A stretch of DNA of 64,000 bases from Dendrocalamus latiflorus. Lineage: Eukaryota; Streptophyta; Magnoliopsida; Poales; Poaceae. The notes beneath the pieces are model-generated. The model was not told the DNA's origin and did no database searches. It saw only the letters and a list, made by a program, of their open reading frames with translations. Below are positions 22,691 to 33,195 of this stretch, piece by piece; positions within the stretch are counted from its first letter, which is position 1; the number at the start of each line of letters is the position of its first letter. Position numbers and translations under genes: made by a program. The stretch spans positions 34,638,622 through 34,702,621 of the forward strand of contig CM029663.1 of the NCBI GenBank assembly GCA_017311315.1, given 5' to 3'.

Positions 22691-24984
22691 GCTAATCACA
22701 AAGACAAGCACAGAGGTTGTAAAACTAGCAACCTTCAGCACAGAACTCAAAAACAAAACTCTAAAGTAGAGGTCAATTACTCATCACAACCATGGGGTGA
22801 CCTCCACATGGTCTCACAACGTGGTGGGCAATTGCAGAGGCAGAACTAGAATATCGCACACTGCGCACTGAGCCCACCTGACAGGCGGATGCAGATGTTT
22901 CTAAGGCAGATTAGAAAGATCGCACTATGCAAGCTGAGCCCACTAGATAGACAAACGTATGGGAGTATGTCGACAACATAGTGTGTCAGATGGAGATCGA
23001 TGACCGGATGGCCTAGGCCGAGGAGGAAGCTTTAGAAAAGGATGTCGATGACTCTTTTGATGAGGACGAAGGTCCCATGCCACAAGCATGGAACTGGGTG
23101 GATGTTGAGGGTCTTTCTATGCACGACGAGCGTGAATCATTGTGGGAGTACAATGGTACAGAGGTTAGCTTCATGCAATGTTTGCTGACATGGGATCACT
23201 TTAGAATGCCATTAAGTTATGGGCCTTGTCCATGTAGTGGATATTTTGGGTCCTAAAATCCAACCACGAGCAGTACACCATGGTCTGTGAACAGGTTGGC
23301 TGTCCTTGGTATGTGCACGCATGCAGACCTAAGTACGAGACTCACTGGATTGTCTCGAAGGTGGAGCCGCACTCTTGCGTGCTTAGTAGTGTTTTGCCAA
23401 AGCATTGCAACCTGACATCCACCTTCATAGCCAATCTCATGTACGATGAGATAGTGAAAAAGAAGGACCTCGAGGCCAAGCACATTATGGTGGCTATTAA
23501 GCAAACATTCAAGTATAAGATTGGCTACGCTAAGGCATATCGTGCGAAGTAGAAGGTTTTGGAAAGGAGGTTTGGTTATTTTGAGGTGTCTTACAATAAC
23601 CTTCCTTGTATGCTTGAGGTGCTGCGGGACAGAAATCTGGGCACATACACTACAGTGAAGGATAAGCCATCCAGAAGACCGCCCAGTTATCTAGTTTTGT
23701 AGAAGGCCTTCTTAGCCTTTAGTGCCTGCATCAACGCTTTCAGACACATGTTACTAGTGATCTCAGTCGGTGGGACGTTTCTAATAGGGAAATACAAGGA
23801 GCAGATTCTGACAACAATTGGCGTTAATGGCAACAATCAGATTCTGTCCTTGGCTATCACATTCGTTGAAAGTGAGAATTTCGACAGTTGGTTATGGTTC
23901 CTTCAACATCTGAAGGAGGGAGTAGTTGGGGCACATCTTGATGTCTGTATAATCCATGATTGCAACCCCAGGATGATGAAGGACATAAGAAAACTTTAGC
24001 AAGACCCGAAGGAGCCGTTCCCTTGGCCAGACATGAGAAACAGATGGTGCATTCACCATCTAGGGGCCAACTTTTTCAAGTAGTTCCCGCAGCAACCGTT
24101 GATGAAACTGTTCAAGAGGCTGGCTATGTAGAACCAACAACATAAAGTCGATGCGCTATGGGAAATATTGGAGGAGCACACCAGGAAGCACGTCATTGAG
24201 AGAAACTAGCGGTCAGCCATTCCTGGGTCAGCACAACCTAAACTCCTCACACCATTACTGGAGCTTGACCCTCCTCGTGTGACATGGAGGACCTTAAGGA
24301 ATATCAAGTGCTTCTCCCATTGGATTGAAGCCAAGGCATTGGAGAAGTGATCCTTGTTGCACGACACTGCATGGACGATGTGAGGTATGGCATAATGACC
24401 ACTAACCTTGCAGGGATGTACAATCGTGAGGAGGAGCGTGAGAAAAACCGCGAACTGACATCCAAGGCTAGGGCCACATTTCACACAGTAATTCGACCCT
24501 CTTCATCTATATGTTCTATGTATTTTTAATTCCCTTAAGGCATGCGTGTATCATCCTTGGTTCATTAGCCTGCATACCATGTAACCCCCTTGTCGGATCA
24601 ACTGTTGTGTTATTTTCCTTACGTCGTTTATCCGAAGTTTTCCTCCGTGTATGAATTCCCTATTGTATCGCAATATCACTTACGTTCCAACTTATAAATC
24701 ATTGCTAGCTCAATCATCCTTATAAAATTCTTCAAAAATTTACCGCACTACAACAACATACAACAATTATAAAATGTTATTGCGAGTCTAACAGATTTCG
24801 TACCATTCAGAATCTATGCAAATCATAAACGGACCAACCGACATTGTTTGCACTTTTATTTCAAAAAAGGTAACAACCTATAAATAAAATTTGCTAAATG
24901 TATTACATAAAAAATTGCCATTTACTCCCCCCACAATTATTTCCATCGACTTAATAAAATAAAATTATTGTTATTTTAAATCAC

Positions 24985-25205
24985 CTGACTGTCGGGCGAC
25001 TAGGGCTAAGTCGATCAACCAAATTAAGCGACTAAGCACTAGTCGCCCCATGGTTAGGCGACATAGGCAAGTCGCCCAACCGTTAGGTGACTTGTCCATA
25101 TCGCCCAACCGTTGGGTGACTTACCCATGTCGCCCAATTTGGTTGATCGACTTAGCCACTTGTCGCCCAACAGTTGGCTAATTTGCCCATGTTATCCAAC
25201 TATAA
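24985..25205. repeat. MULE subterminal palindrome array, right
   Basis: Counterpart of the array at 17430-17610. Units with arms GTCGCCCAAC and GTTGGGCGAC or close variants recur at similar spacing, in reverse orientation relative to the left end. Confidence 0.75.
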
Positions 25206-25354
25206 GGTGACAGATAGCCATTATTGTATATTACTGTAATTCAAAATAAAAAATAGATTATTTTAAAAAATTCTCCGCTCTTCTGTCACTGCAATTTTTT
25301 TACTGAAAATTCGTATGGATATCTTGTAAATCACGATAACTAATTTTCTTATAG

Positions 25355-25601
25355 TTTCCTACCAGATACAACTCGTAGCAGAAATTTAACCTGGGATCGG
25401 AGGGTTGATATCATTCAATGCATTCCGGAGGGACTTTCTTATCTCCACGAAGAGTCGGAAACCCCGGATTATGCACCGAGGCATCAAAGCTAGTAATATT
25501 TTATTGGATGACAAGTTTAAGCCCAAAATATCAGAGTTTGGCCTTGCGAGAGCTTTTGCAGAGGACATATCTCATCTTACCACTGGTGTTGCCGGAACAT
25601 T
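25355..25601 (+). pseudogene. CRK pseudogene: exon 4, catalytic loop
   Basis: Reads NLTWDRRVDIIQCIPEGLSY then LHEESET, shifts frame through one extra C in a C4 run, and continues MHRGIKASNILLDDKFKPKI, SEFGLARAFAEDISHLTTGV and AGT before a GTAAG donor. The family motif HRD is HRG and DFG is EFG, so both catalytic aspartates are gone. An adjacent partial duplication (25620-25650) repeats TTACCAGTGGCGTTGCCGGA. Confidence 0.92.
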
Positions 25602-25721
25602 GTAAGATCAAAATATCATATTCTTTACCAGTGGCGTTGCCGGATGATTGATTTCAGTGTCATGCCAAATGGCAACTGTGGAATTTGGAGGTTTTACGCT
25701 CATTCAATAAGTTTATTGCAG

Positions 25722-25856
25722 AGGCTACGTGGCTCCTGAATATGTGGTGCATGGCCATCTTACAAAGAAGGCTGATGTCTTCAGCTATGGCGTTCTAGTT
25801 CTCGAGATTGTAACAGGACAAAATGTAGCGGCTCAATTGGTTCAAACGGAGGGCAG
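25722..25856 (+). pseudogene. CRK pseudogene: exon 5, activation segment
   Basis: After a TTGCAG acceptor the frame reads GYVAPEYVVHGHLTKKADVF then SYGVLVLEIVTGQNVAAQLV and ends at a GT donor (25857). This is the APE motif and the alpha-F region, matching exon 5 of the intact gene. This piece alone is undamaged. Confidence 0.9.
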
Positions 25857-26076
25857 GTACGGTGTTGTTAACAAAGGTACTACTTTTTTTAAAAAAAAAA
25901 GTTAACAAAGGTACTACTGTGATGTTATTGATCTCACTCTTGAAATTTCTTGCCATCATTTTCTGGTCTGGGGGTCTGCAAGTTTTTGAAAACATGCTGG
26001 TACTCAAATATAATATTTTGTTAAACATGGATTTCAAGATGGAAGTGCATTACTCTAAAAAACTGCAAACCTGAAC

Positions 26077-26077
<1 letters not shown>

Positions 26078-26113
<36 letters not shown>
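26078..26113. repeat. Homopolymer of 36 C
   Basis: An uninterrupted run of 36 cytosines on the + strand in intron 5 of the CRK pseudogene, next to AT-rich sequence. Its exact length is uncertain in any assembly. Confidence 0.9.
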
Positions 26114-26115
<2 letters not shown>

Positions 26116-26601
26116 AAGAGTATTACAAATGCGATCCATAAACTGTAGTAACCCTTAAAAACAAATGAATCAACTACACTAGAAGAAATAAAAGTTAAAC
26201 CCCAAATAAATCTCAAGACAAGAAGGAAATGAAGGTACACAGTACATGCTGACCACTAGCACCAAGCAGCAATCACTCACGCTGACCAGTTGCAAAGCTT
26301 TCTTGATCCAATCACTCATTCATGGATAACTGCCATTGAACGCCCTTCCTTTTTTTATATGGCTATTCAAAGGATTAGGTAAATGATAAAAGCACATCTA
26401 TTTTGAAAAGTTGCTTATTTGACTCGATAATGACATGGTCATAGATGGGCAAAGAAAATTGATAACTACTCAGAATTGTACAACATTGTAGCATAGCACA
26501 TAGTGTTGCAGACCTTTGACTTGACTTTGTCAAGTTTAACTCAATCACCAAGTTACTATCTTATAATATGTTTAATTTAAATAACTTCTTTCACATTCAA
26601 G

Positions 26602-26646
26602 ATGTGGAACCACTACAAGGACAATACAGTAGAGAGACATCTATGA
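26602..26646 (+). pseudogene. CRK pseudogene: start of exon 6, cut by copia insertion
   Basis: After a CAAG acceptor the frame reads MWNHYKDNTVERHL, comparable to VWHNYKANSLLKVI of the intact gene. The exon is then cut by the copia element at 26647. A further 19 bp lie at 33177-33195, after which a solo LTR cuts the exon again. Confidence 0.8.
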
Positions 26647-26958
26647 TGTTAGAGTCTAATCTTGTTTCGTGTCCTTTGCTTACTGAGTCCAAGTGTGCAA
26701 CGTATGAAGGTAGAATACATATACGAGTCCTCTTGCCGTATATATGTATCCGAGTAATAGGTGTCCGTTTCCGTTTCTAAGCTATTGCAAGGTTGGCATG
26801 TAACATGGGAATGAGAGAAGAGGTGATCAGTATGATCGAAGGAAGCTAAGAGAGCAGGAAGTAATAAAGAGAAGAGAGGAGATAACAAAAATGTTCTATG
26901 CGGGTTGGCAGGAGTCTCTAGACCGAGTAGTGAAAGATCGCGGAAGGGAATTTCAACA
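26647..26958 (+). repeat. 5' LTR of the copia element, 312 bp
   Basis: Shares long blocks with 32710-33171 (for example GGTTGGCATGTAACATGGGA and GGCAGGAGTCTCT). Compared with the right LTR it lacks about 33 bp including GTATATAAG and about 165 bp further on. Confidence 0.85.
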
Positions 26959-26961
26959 AGT

Positions 26962-27242
26962 GGGCTATGATCAATTCGGGTTAAACTTCTATTTTCTGGT
27001 TTATTTTTTATTATTCATAAATTTCGTCTTTTTTTGAATTTTTGACTTTTTTGTACTTTTTTGCCGGTTCTTTTTTCCCGTATTTGTTTGTATTATACGT
27101 AATAGGCTAACATAGTTTTATATTTTTTATTTTTTAAATTTAATTATGCTAAATAAGCCTCTGTCAGCTACAGTGTTTTTTTCAGCCAGCTACAGTGCTT
27201 TCAGCCATAAGCCACCAAAAAAAAGCCCAACTGATCACCACC
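26962..27242 (+). mobile_element. MITE copy 1, about 280 bp
   Basis: A highly AT-rich sequence whose reverse complement recurs at 51283-51566. It begins GGGCTATGATCAATTC, ends ACTGATCACC and contains paired CAGCTACAGTG motifs. Short inverted ends (GATC-containing) suggest a MITE. It lies immediately after the copia 5' LTR, where the primer binding site should be, and no usable primer site is visible. Confidence 0.7.
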
Positions 27243-27276
27243 CAGATCCTGTTGATCTTGGCGATTTTTGAAGATC

Positions 27277-27866
27277 ATGGACGATAAGGCAAAGGTCCAG
27301 GGTGGGTTAATCACCCTCCAATACCCTCTCCTGACAACCGACAATTACCCAATATGGGCAATGAAAATGAAGACAAATATGCGCACCTAGGAAGTCTGGG
27401 GTGTAGTCAATCTGAAGGGAAAAGACAAGGAGGTGGACAACAAGGTGGATCAGGTAGCTTTGGCTATCATCTACCAAGCGGTGCCAGATTCAATGATACA
27501 TTAGCTCATCGGCAAGGATACGGCACGGGAAGCGTGGGAGACACTTCAGATGATGCACGAGGGAGTTGATCATGTGAAGGAGGTGCGGCTTCAGAATTTG
27601 CGGAGCAAGTTCGAGAATCTCAAGATGGGAGAGACCCAGTCGGTGGACAAGTTCACCGGCAAGCTGACTTTGTTGTACAATCAAATCAACTTTCTTAGTG
27701 ACAAGATGGAGGAATCTATGGCGGTGAAAAAATATCTACGCGTGTTTCCGGAGAAGTACATACCTATTGTCACCACACTTATGTACTCCTCCGATCTGGA
27801 TAAGAAAAGATAGAGGAGGTCAACGGCTCCCTCAAGGCGCATGAGGAGTTACTGAAGGGGTTTCAG
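27277..27866 (+). pseudogene. Copia gag (UBN2-type) pseudogene
   Basis: From ATG 27277 the frame reads LITLQYPLLTTDNYPIWAMK, meets a TAG at codon 37, and continues VDQVALAIIYQAVPDSMI, TAREAWETLQMMHEGVDHVK and FLSDKMEESMAVKKYLRVFP. This is the gag core of plant copia elements, the particle protein that packages element RNA. At least three in-frame stops are present, and similarity ends near 27866, before any zinc knuckle. Confidence 0.82.
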
Positions 27867-28069
27867 TCACGTAACGAGTAGGGATCCCAGACTCATAACG
27901 AGCAGGCATTGCTAGTAAATGGAGATCCGAGAGATGGTCGTGGCTCATCAGTCACCGCCAGCAAGCTCACCCCACGGCATTGCCCGCTTCCCCTGTTTCG
28001 GCCGGCTGCCTCCTCTATTTGGCTCCAGTCACCCCTCGTCTCTTGTGTGTTAACCCCCCCCGAATCACA

Positions 28070-28200
28070 GAAGGGCAACCACCTAGTTGGTCAGCCGAGC
28101 CTCTCGTGCACACGAGGTCCCAAGTTCGAATCCCGTTTTCCACACTTTTTATTTTTATTTTTATTTTTCTTTGGTCCATTTCAATTAAGGAAAACTAGAA
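28070..28200 (+). mobile_element. tRNA-like module, candidate SINE
   Basis: An A-box-like TAGTTGGTCAGCCGAG (28084-28099) lies about 25 bp before a B-box GTTCGAATC (28124-28132), with a hairpin CTCGTG/CACGAG between, as in a tRNA-derived SINE head. A T-rich (TTTTA)n tail follows at about 28147-28172. No target duplication was found. It could also be a tRNA-like part of a larger retrotransposon. Confidence 0.4.
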
Positions 28201-30783
28201 AATAATCCATGAAAGCTAATAAATTTGATTAGGATGTAAATAAGATTATTTAAGATTTACTATTGATTTAGTCATCATATATGAGTAACTAATGTGGCTT
28301 GATTATTTATTTAAAATCTAATTATTAATAAAGGGCATTAATTAAAAGATGGATTTGGTGAAATGTCCAAATTTAATAAAAATCCCAACCCGAAGGTAAC
28401 AAGGTGAATGACAAATCAAGCTACTTCGTAAAATTAATTAATCGATATGCCGTAACCATTTAAAGTGAAATACACATTTAAATTAGAAAATCATAATTTA
28501 AAATATAATCCTCGCCATTAGCACATCGTTGATAAATAAATCTTAACGGTAAATCTAGTTAATAAAGATTGTGAAATATAGTTGTGTATAGCAAGTCCAG
28601 CCCTATGTAAATAAATTTTAGTTAAGATTAAATTATGCCAAATGCTAAGTAAAAGGATAAAATATCAGTGTCAATTGATTCTCATAGTGCCTCCCATTAA
28701 AAGGTCATATTAGTGTATAGGTACTAAAATATAGTAGCCCTAGGTCATCAGACATTGAAATGATCTCACGAATATATATTCGAAAATAAATATTTAACCA
28801 ATTATACAATTAATTGATAATTAGGACAGTATAAAATGCTACATATCAAATTACTAGCAATATTAATTAATTCGATAAACTAAAAGTTGTACACATCATC
28901 TATGGAACCCTTACCCTAATTCATAAATGGCAACACTCGACCAATATAATACTTAATACCCAACTAAACTCATGCACCTATCCATAGGTCTGACACGACT
29001 CATGGAACTTCCTTGATAAATATAAAATAGTAAAAGAAGTTATTAAACTAGAGGCCAAGTGATGATATTCTGCCATCAGCTATGCCTAGCCATCTCTGAG
29101 TTCTAAGCGGAATATTCTCATGAATATTCCTTTATCATGAACCCTCCTTGGCATCCATCTCAGCGGATTTCCTTCTACTAATCATCGCTTTGCTCTAACC
29201 CCGTTTGACTCCATCAATACTCGTACCCAATCAACCCAACCTCAAATCACCCATTTAATCGTAATAAAAAACCAAGTTCAATTGGATTTATTTGGATCTT
29301 TTGAGTTATTTATCTTTATTTGGATTTAGTTATTTAGCGCGTAATTAGAAATTGGAGTCATGAAGAATAAATGAATCACGCGAGACCAAGATCGAGATAA
29401 AGATGAAGGCCAACAGCTCAAGACCCTCAAATGAGAAAGCTTTGAGTGAACTCAAGACCGCGGTAAACCGTGCAAGGCGAGTCAATACTTTGATCATGTT
29501 GAACCTACATTTTCTGCAAATTATTTTCATTTTAAATTATCAAATTGCATGCTATTATTTCATGTGCAAATGTATGTTTGTTTTAAGAATTCTAGTTACA
29601 TGCCTATTATTTAACTCATTAGTATTATACTCTTTTGGAACACTTGATTATTTGAGCCTTGTCACCCTAACAAAATTATAAAGGTAAAACTTTCGAAAAT
29701 ATGTCTATAATTATACGCCATGCTTAGTACTACTTAGATACTCGGGGGCACTAAAATGCCCCAAGTATCACTTTTAATCATGAGAAACTGATTTGGGAAG
29801 TCATGGATGGAAATGACTGGTATATTTTGACATGATTATTTTATGCTCCCAAAAACTCCAACTTGCTTAAATATCTGGGTGGATGGTACAGGGGTGTGGT
29901 GCAGTGGAAACACGAGGTGTGGATTGTGGTAGAACCACCCAGATAACCCTAAGGACTGAATTTTGTCATGACTTCCTATGTAAAACAGTACAACCACAAG
30001 TCTGCAAATTGTAACTTGGTTAAGTAAATCTATCGAACCTCCAGATTCATCTCGCCGGTAGTGGAAAGGAATGGAATATTGTAAGGGTAAGGGGAGGCCT
30101 AAAGGGATACTGAGTGGAGGGTGAAGTTTTCCTGTCGTGCTAGCGTTGTGGAGAGTGGAGTGAGAATGCGCTAGTATTAGTGGTTAACATCTCGCGCAAC
30201 ATATGGGACCCACCGCAAGTGGGAGCAGCCCATAGGGTGAGATGACAAAAGGGGTCAGATATTTTAAAAAGTTACTGTGATGATCTACTCAACCATATGA
30301 CTAAACAATCGTGTGGAGCAACGAGCGGATTGTCTCTTGTGAGTAAAGTGTACAAACTCTACAGAGTGAAAACTATTTGAATAGCCGTGCCCACAGTCAT
30401 GGGCAGACATGGGAACATAACCAGATATAGTTCTATTTCAAAAAAAACTTTGTGGGTGGAATTGAAAAAGTGGTGGGCAGTAAAAAGCCCTGATTTGTGT
30501 TCTCCTGGGTGTTGCCCCAGTGATAAGGTAATCAATTATAACCGTTAAAGGTTAGCATATGGTGCAGAAACCATATAACAGTAGATGGAATCTGGATCGC
30601 TATTATTATTGCATTCTTTCATGCATTGATAAAATCTGCTTTAGTTAAAATTGCTAGGTCTCATGAAATTCCTATGTATCATATTTTAAAAGCAATTTAT
30701 GGCAAATAAAATTACCTGAGCCTTTCCTTGATAAGCCATGCATGTTATCCATTTGCATCCTATGTATTGGCTTGCGGAGCACT
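28201..30783. other. Non-coding LTR-like sequence inside the copia element
   Basis: About 2.6 kb, AT-rich to 29340 and then mixed, without any credible gene. Motifs such as GCACTAAAATGCCCCAAGTA and AAGGCGAGTCAATACTTTGATC resemble LTRs of grass gypsy elements; the latter region is also similar to 56400-56470. The same type of sequence resumes at 32351-32696, so it was probably one LTR-like block split by the LTR at 30784. Confidence 0.45.
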
Positions 30784-32350
30784 TGTAAGATCAAGGATAC
30801 CGACTAGAGGGGGTGAATAGGAGGTTTTTAAAATTTTCTTGTCAACTTAATTAATTCTTTACACTTTTAATAGCAAGAATGTAAAGCAATTAAACCTACA
30901 CAATTCTAGTCAAGCAAGCAACAATTCTAGCTCTAAATCAAGCAAATGCTCACAATAATGTAAATGAGTAAGAGCTAGAAGAAAGCAAAAGAGAGATGTA
31001 CACAATCGATGTTTTTACCGTGGTGTTCATAAACTTGCCGGTTTCCCCTAATCCACATTGAGGTTAGCCCAAATGAATTGGACCGGCTCCACAAATTAAG
31101 CCGAAGCACCTCGATCACTAGTGGTAGCTCTTCCCCGCTCCGGGTAGGTGAGCTCCAACCTTCACACGAATGTTGGGTCTTCTCACAATCTCCTTTGAGA
31201 AGATCACCGATCAACCCTCCTCCAAATCATCCAGGTGCCAGCAAGCACCAAGAGTAAAAGATCTGGGCTTCACTTGATTGCAATTTGAGTGCCAAGGATC
31301 AACTAATGAATGCAATGCACTAAATTGCTCAACCACCTCAAATTTAATACTCAATGTGTAAACTAGGGGTGGAGTGAATGCTCTATGCCAAGAAATGTTC
31401 AATGGGTCTCTTCTTACTGTCCTTGAGTAGTGGTACAGGTATTTATACTCTCCACCAACCAAAACTAGCCGTTTGGAACAAATTCCAGAAAAATTCAGGG
31501 TGAGCGGAACTACCGCCATTATGGGGCCGGTATTACCGCTCTTATTTCTGGCGCGGCAGAACGGCTATGTCAAAGCTCTGCAGTGACCATTGGAATGTCG
31601 GCGCGGTACTACCACCGTTGAAAACTCCGGTACTACCGCTCGCCGGTAATTCCGCAAAGTCGGCGCGGTACTACCGCTTGAGCCGAACTTCCAAAAGTCC
31701 CAAACTTGGCGTTCTCTGGAAAAAAGGCTCCGCTTCCCCTCCGAAGCTTCCGAGCTCCGGAAGTACCGCTCTAGATAGCGGAACTACTGCACCCTGCGGT
31801 AGTTCCAACGTTGAAATCACTGGTACTTCCGCTTCGCGAAATCTCAGATTGCGTCTGGAGGGTGCACTCTGGAAAAAAGGCTCCGCTCGGGTTCCGGAGC
31901 TTCTGGTCGTCGGTATTATCGATTTTACCAACGGAACTACCGCCCTGCGGTAGTTCTGACGTTGAAAACTGCGGTACTACCGCTCTTCCAGACAGAGCAC
32001 AGTTTTGGTTTTAAATCTGATTCTTGATGAATGCATGATTCTAATTTGATCCAAATGGCACATAATTTTTGCTATCAAGCTACTTGCCATGATCCCTCTT
32101 TATGGTACGATTATCTACCCTATAATCTGGTCTTCCACCTTTTCTCCTTGAGACTGGTGAAAATAAAAGGGATCCTATTCTAAATATACATTTGTCTTGA
32201 GCCATTTTTGATCTTCACATTTATCCTTTGGCTTGCATCTTGTCACCAACATATGGACTTAACCTTTACATACTCATTAAACATGTTAGTCCCATATTCA
32301 CATAAATTCATTAATTACCAAAACCAATTTTAGAGGCCTAGATGCTTTCA
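30784..32350 (-). mobile_element. LTR with GCGGTA/TACCGC palindromes, 1567 bp
   Basis: On the + strand it begins TGTAAGATCAAGGATACC and CTAGAGGGGGTGAATAGG, and it ends GCCTAGATGCTTTCA. Read on the minus strand (TGAAAGCATCTAGGC start, CACCCCCTCTAG end) it fits a very common grass LTR type that I associate with Sirevirus-like copia elements. No internal region adjoins it. Flanks are GCACT and GCATG, sharing only three bases, so a solo LTR with a decayed duplication or a recombinant is possible. Between about 31500 and 31990 the motif GCGGTACTACCGC and variants recur. Confidence 0.7.
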
Positions 32351-32696
32351 GCATGGTGGTTTTTGCTCACCCTCGCTCACTCAATTAATCCAGAATCAAG
32401 AGTCAGATCACTACGCTTCAACAATACACCTAGTCATGATGGTGAAGAAAATAAAGAGGTCAAGAACTAGGTCGTGAACCCCAGTCGGCTGCCTGTGGGC
32501 ACGTCCTGAGGGTCCCACCTATGTGCTCTGTTTCTGCTGTTGTGTTCTATTGATTTCGGCCTGATCGGCCCATGAGTAAGTCTACTATTATATTTACGCT
32601 TTTCGCATGATATGTATTTTGATGTTCAGTACTGTATCTGTGAGCACTATTTACTAATCCAAGGAATAGTGTGGTGGAATCATAGAGGATTCTAGA

Positions 32697-33171
32697 TTAT
32701 AAAATCCAGGTCCGACACGTATGAAGGTAGAATACGTATACGAGTCCTCTTACCGTGTATACGTATCTGAGTAATAAGTGTCTGTTTCTGTTTCTAAGCT
32801 ATTGTTGTCAACTAGTGTAGTATATAAGTAGAAAAGGTTGGCATGTAACATGGGAACGAGAGAAGAGGCGATCGGTGTGATCGGAGAAAGCTAGGAGAGT
32901 AGGAAGTAATAAAGAGAAGAGAGGAGATAGCAAAAGTGTTCTGTGCATTCTTGATTGTCTTGGCTATTTTGTTCATTGCATCACGTAAAGAAGGCAGTGT
33001 GCTGCTTCGTATTGTCCAGAGGGCAATACAACATAAGCGACCAGGAGGGTCGTGTCGGTGAGTCATGTCGGCTGGGATAGCAGGTCCCTCGAAGACGCGT
33101 CACATAAAAAGATGCGGTTGGCAGGAGTCTCTGGACAGAGCAGTGAAGGATCACAGAAGGGAATTTCAACA
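32697..33171 (+). repeat. 3' LTR of the copia element, about 475 bp
   Basis: Matches the 5' LTR from ACGTATGAAGGTAGAATAC onward and ends TTTCAACA. It retains a TATA-like TAGTATATAAGTAG at 32817-32830 that the 5' LTR lacks. Its first 60 or so bases are missing or replaced. Confidence 0.75.
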
Positions 33172-33195
33172 TATGAAGAATGAGGTCATGCATAT

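Larger units (their letters stand above)
18487..22818 (-). mobile_element. Solo LTR of a copia-type (Sirevirus-like) element
   Basis: Begins TGTAGGACCGG and ends GGTCTCACA on the + strand, flanked by the 5-bp duplication ACGTG (18482-18486 and 22819-22823). No internal retrotransposon sequence is present, so it is a solo LTR left by recombination. Without the nested element it is about 2.1 kb. By its motif order it lies on the minus strand: a GTGATGAGTAATTGAC-like start and a CATTCACCCCCTCT-like end. The Sirevirus-like label rests on that end motif and on size, from memory. It carries the TACGAC/GTCGTA palindrome array and splits the MULE transposase. Confidence 0.88.
18083..24400 (+). pseudogene. 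MULE transposase, interrupted and decayed
   Basis: The N-terminal piece starts at ATG 18083 (MSKPTTLNVYYGVGTIREGP) and runs to about 18481, where a solo LTR splits it. It resumes at about 22824. The later part includes the zinc-finger-like region VCEQVGCPWYVHACRPKYET, a helical stretch EAKHIMVAIKQTFKYKIGYA, and the MULE transposase core FLIGKYKEQILTTIGVNGNN and FVESENFDSWLWFLQHLKEG. In the family a conserved Asp stands in the SIDGTFL-like motif; here it reads SVGGTFL, so the first catalytic residue is lost. Stops at about 23550, 23700 and 23998 confirm decay. The normal protein would excise and insert Mutator-type elements. Confidence 0.82.
17352..25273 (+). mobile_element. Mutator-like element (MULE) with nested LTR insertions
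   Basis: The sequence from 17352 (GGAATTTTTTAAATAATCTA) matches the reverse complement of about 25200-25273, and both sides go on into TTACAGTAATATA and a palindromic array, so these are long, diverged terminal inverted repeats. A Mutator-type transposase pseudogene lies between them. The transposase is interrupted by a solo LTR (18487-22818), which itself contains another (20348-22547). Without these the element would be about 3.6 kb. No clear 9-bp target duplication was found, so the exact ends may lie a few bases away. It lies in intron 3 of the CRK pseudogene. Confidence 0.75.
26647..33171 (+). mobile_element. Ty1/copia element with asymmetric LTRs, internally rearranged
   Basis: The left end TGTTAGAGTC (26647) and right end TTTCAACA (33171) are flanked by TATGA on both sides (26642-26646, 33172-33176). 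The LTR at 26647-26958 and that at about 32697-33171 share most of their sequence but differ by large indels. Only a gag gene (27277-27866) survives. The rest has been replaced by a tRNA-like module, LTR-like sequence and a nested LTR (30784-32350). It inserted into exon 6 of the CRK pseudogene. Confidence 0.85.

Noticed and set aside
28116..28133. A functional tRNA gene
   Set aside because: The B-box is good, but no acceptor stem or complete cloverleaf can be drawn.
30779..32355. Target duplication for the LTR at 30784-32350
   Set aside because: Flanks GCACT and GCATG agree in only three of five bases, so it cannot be counted as a duplication.
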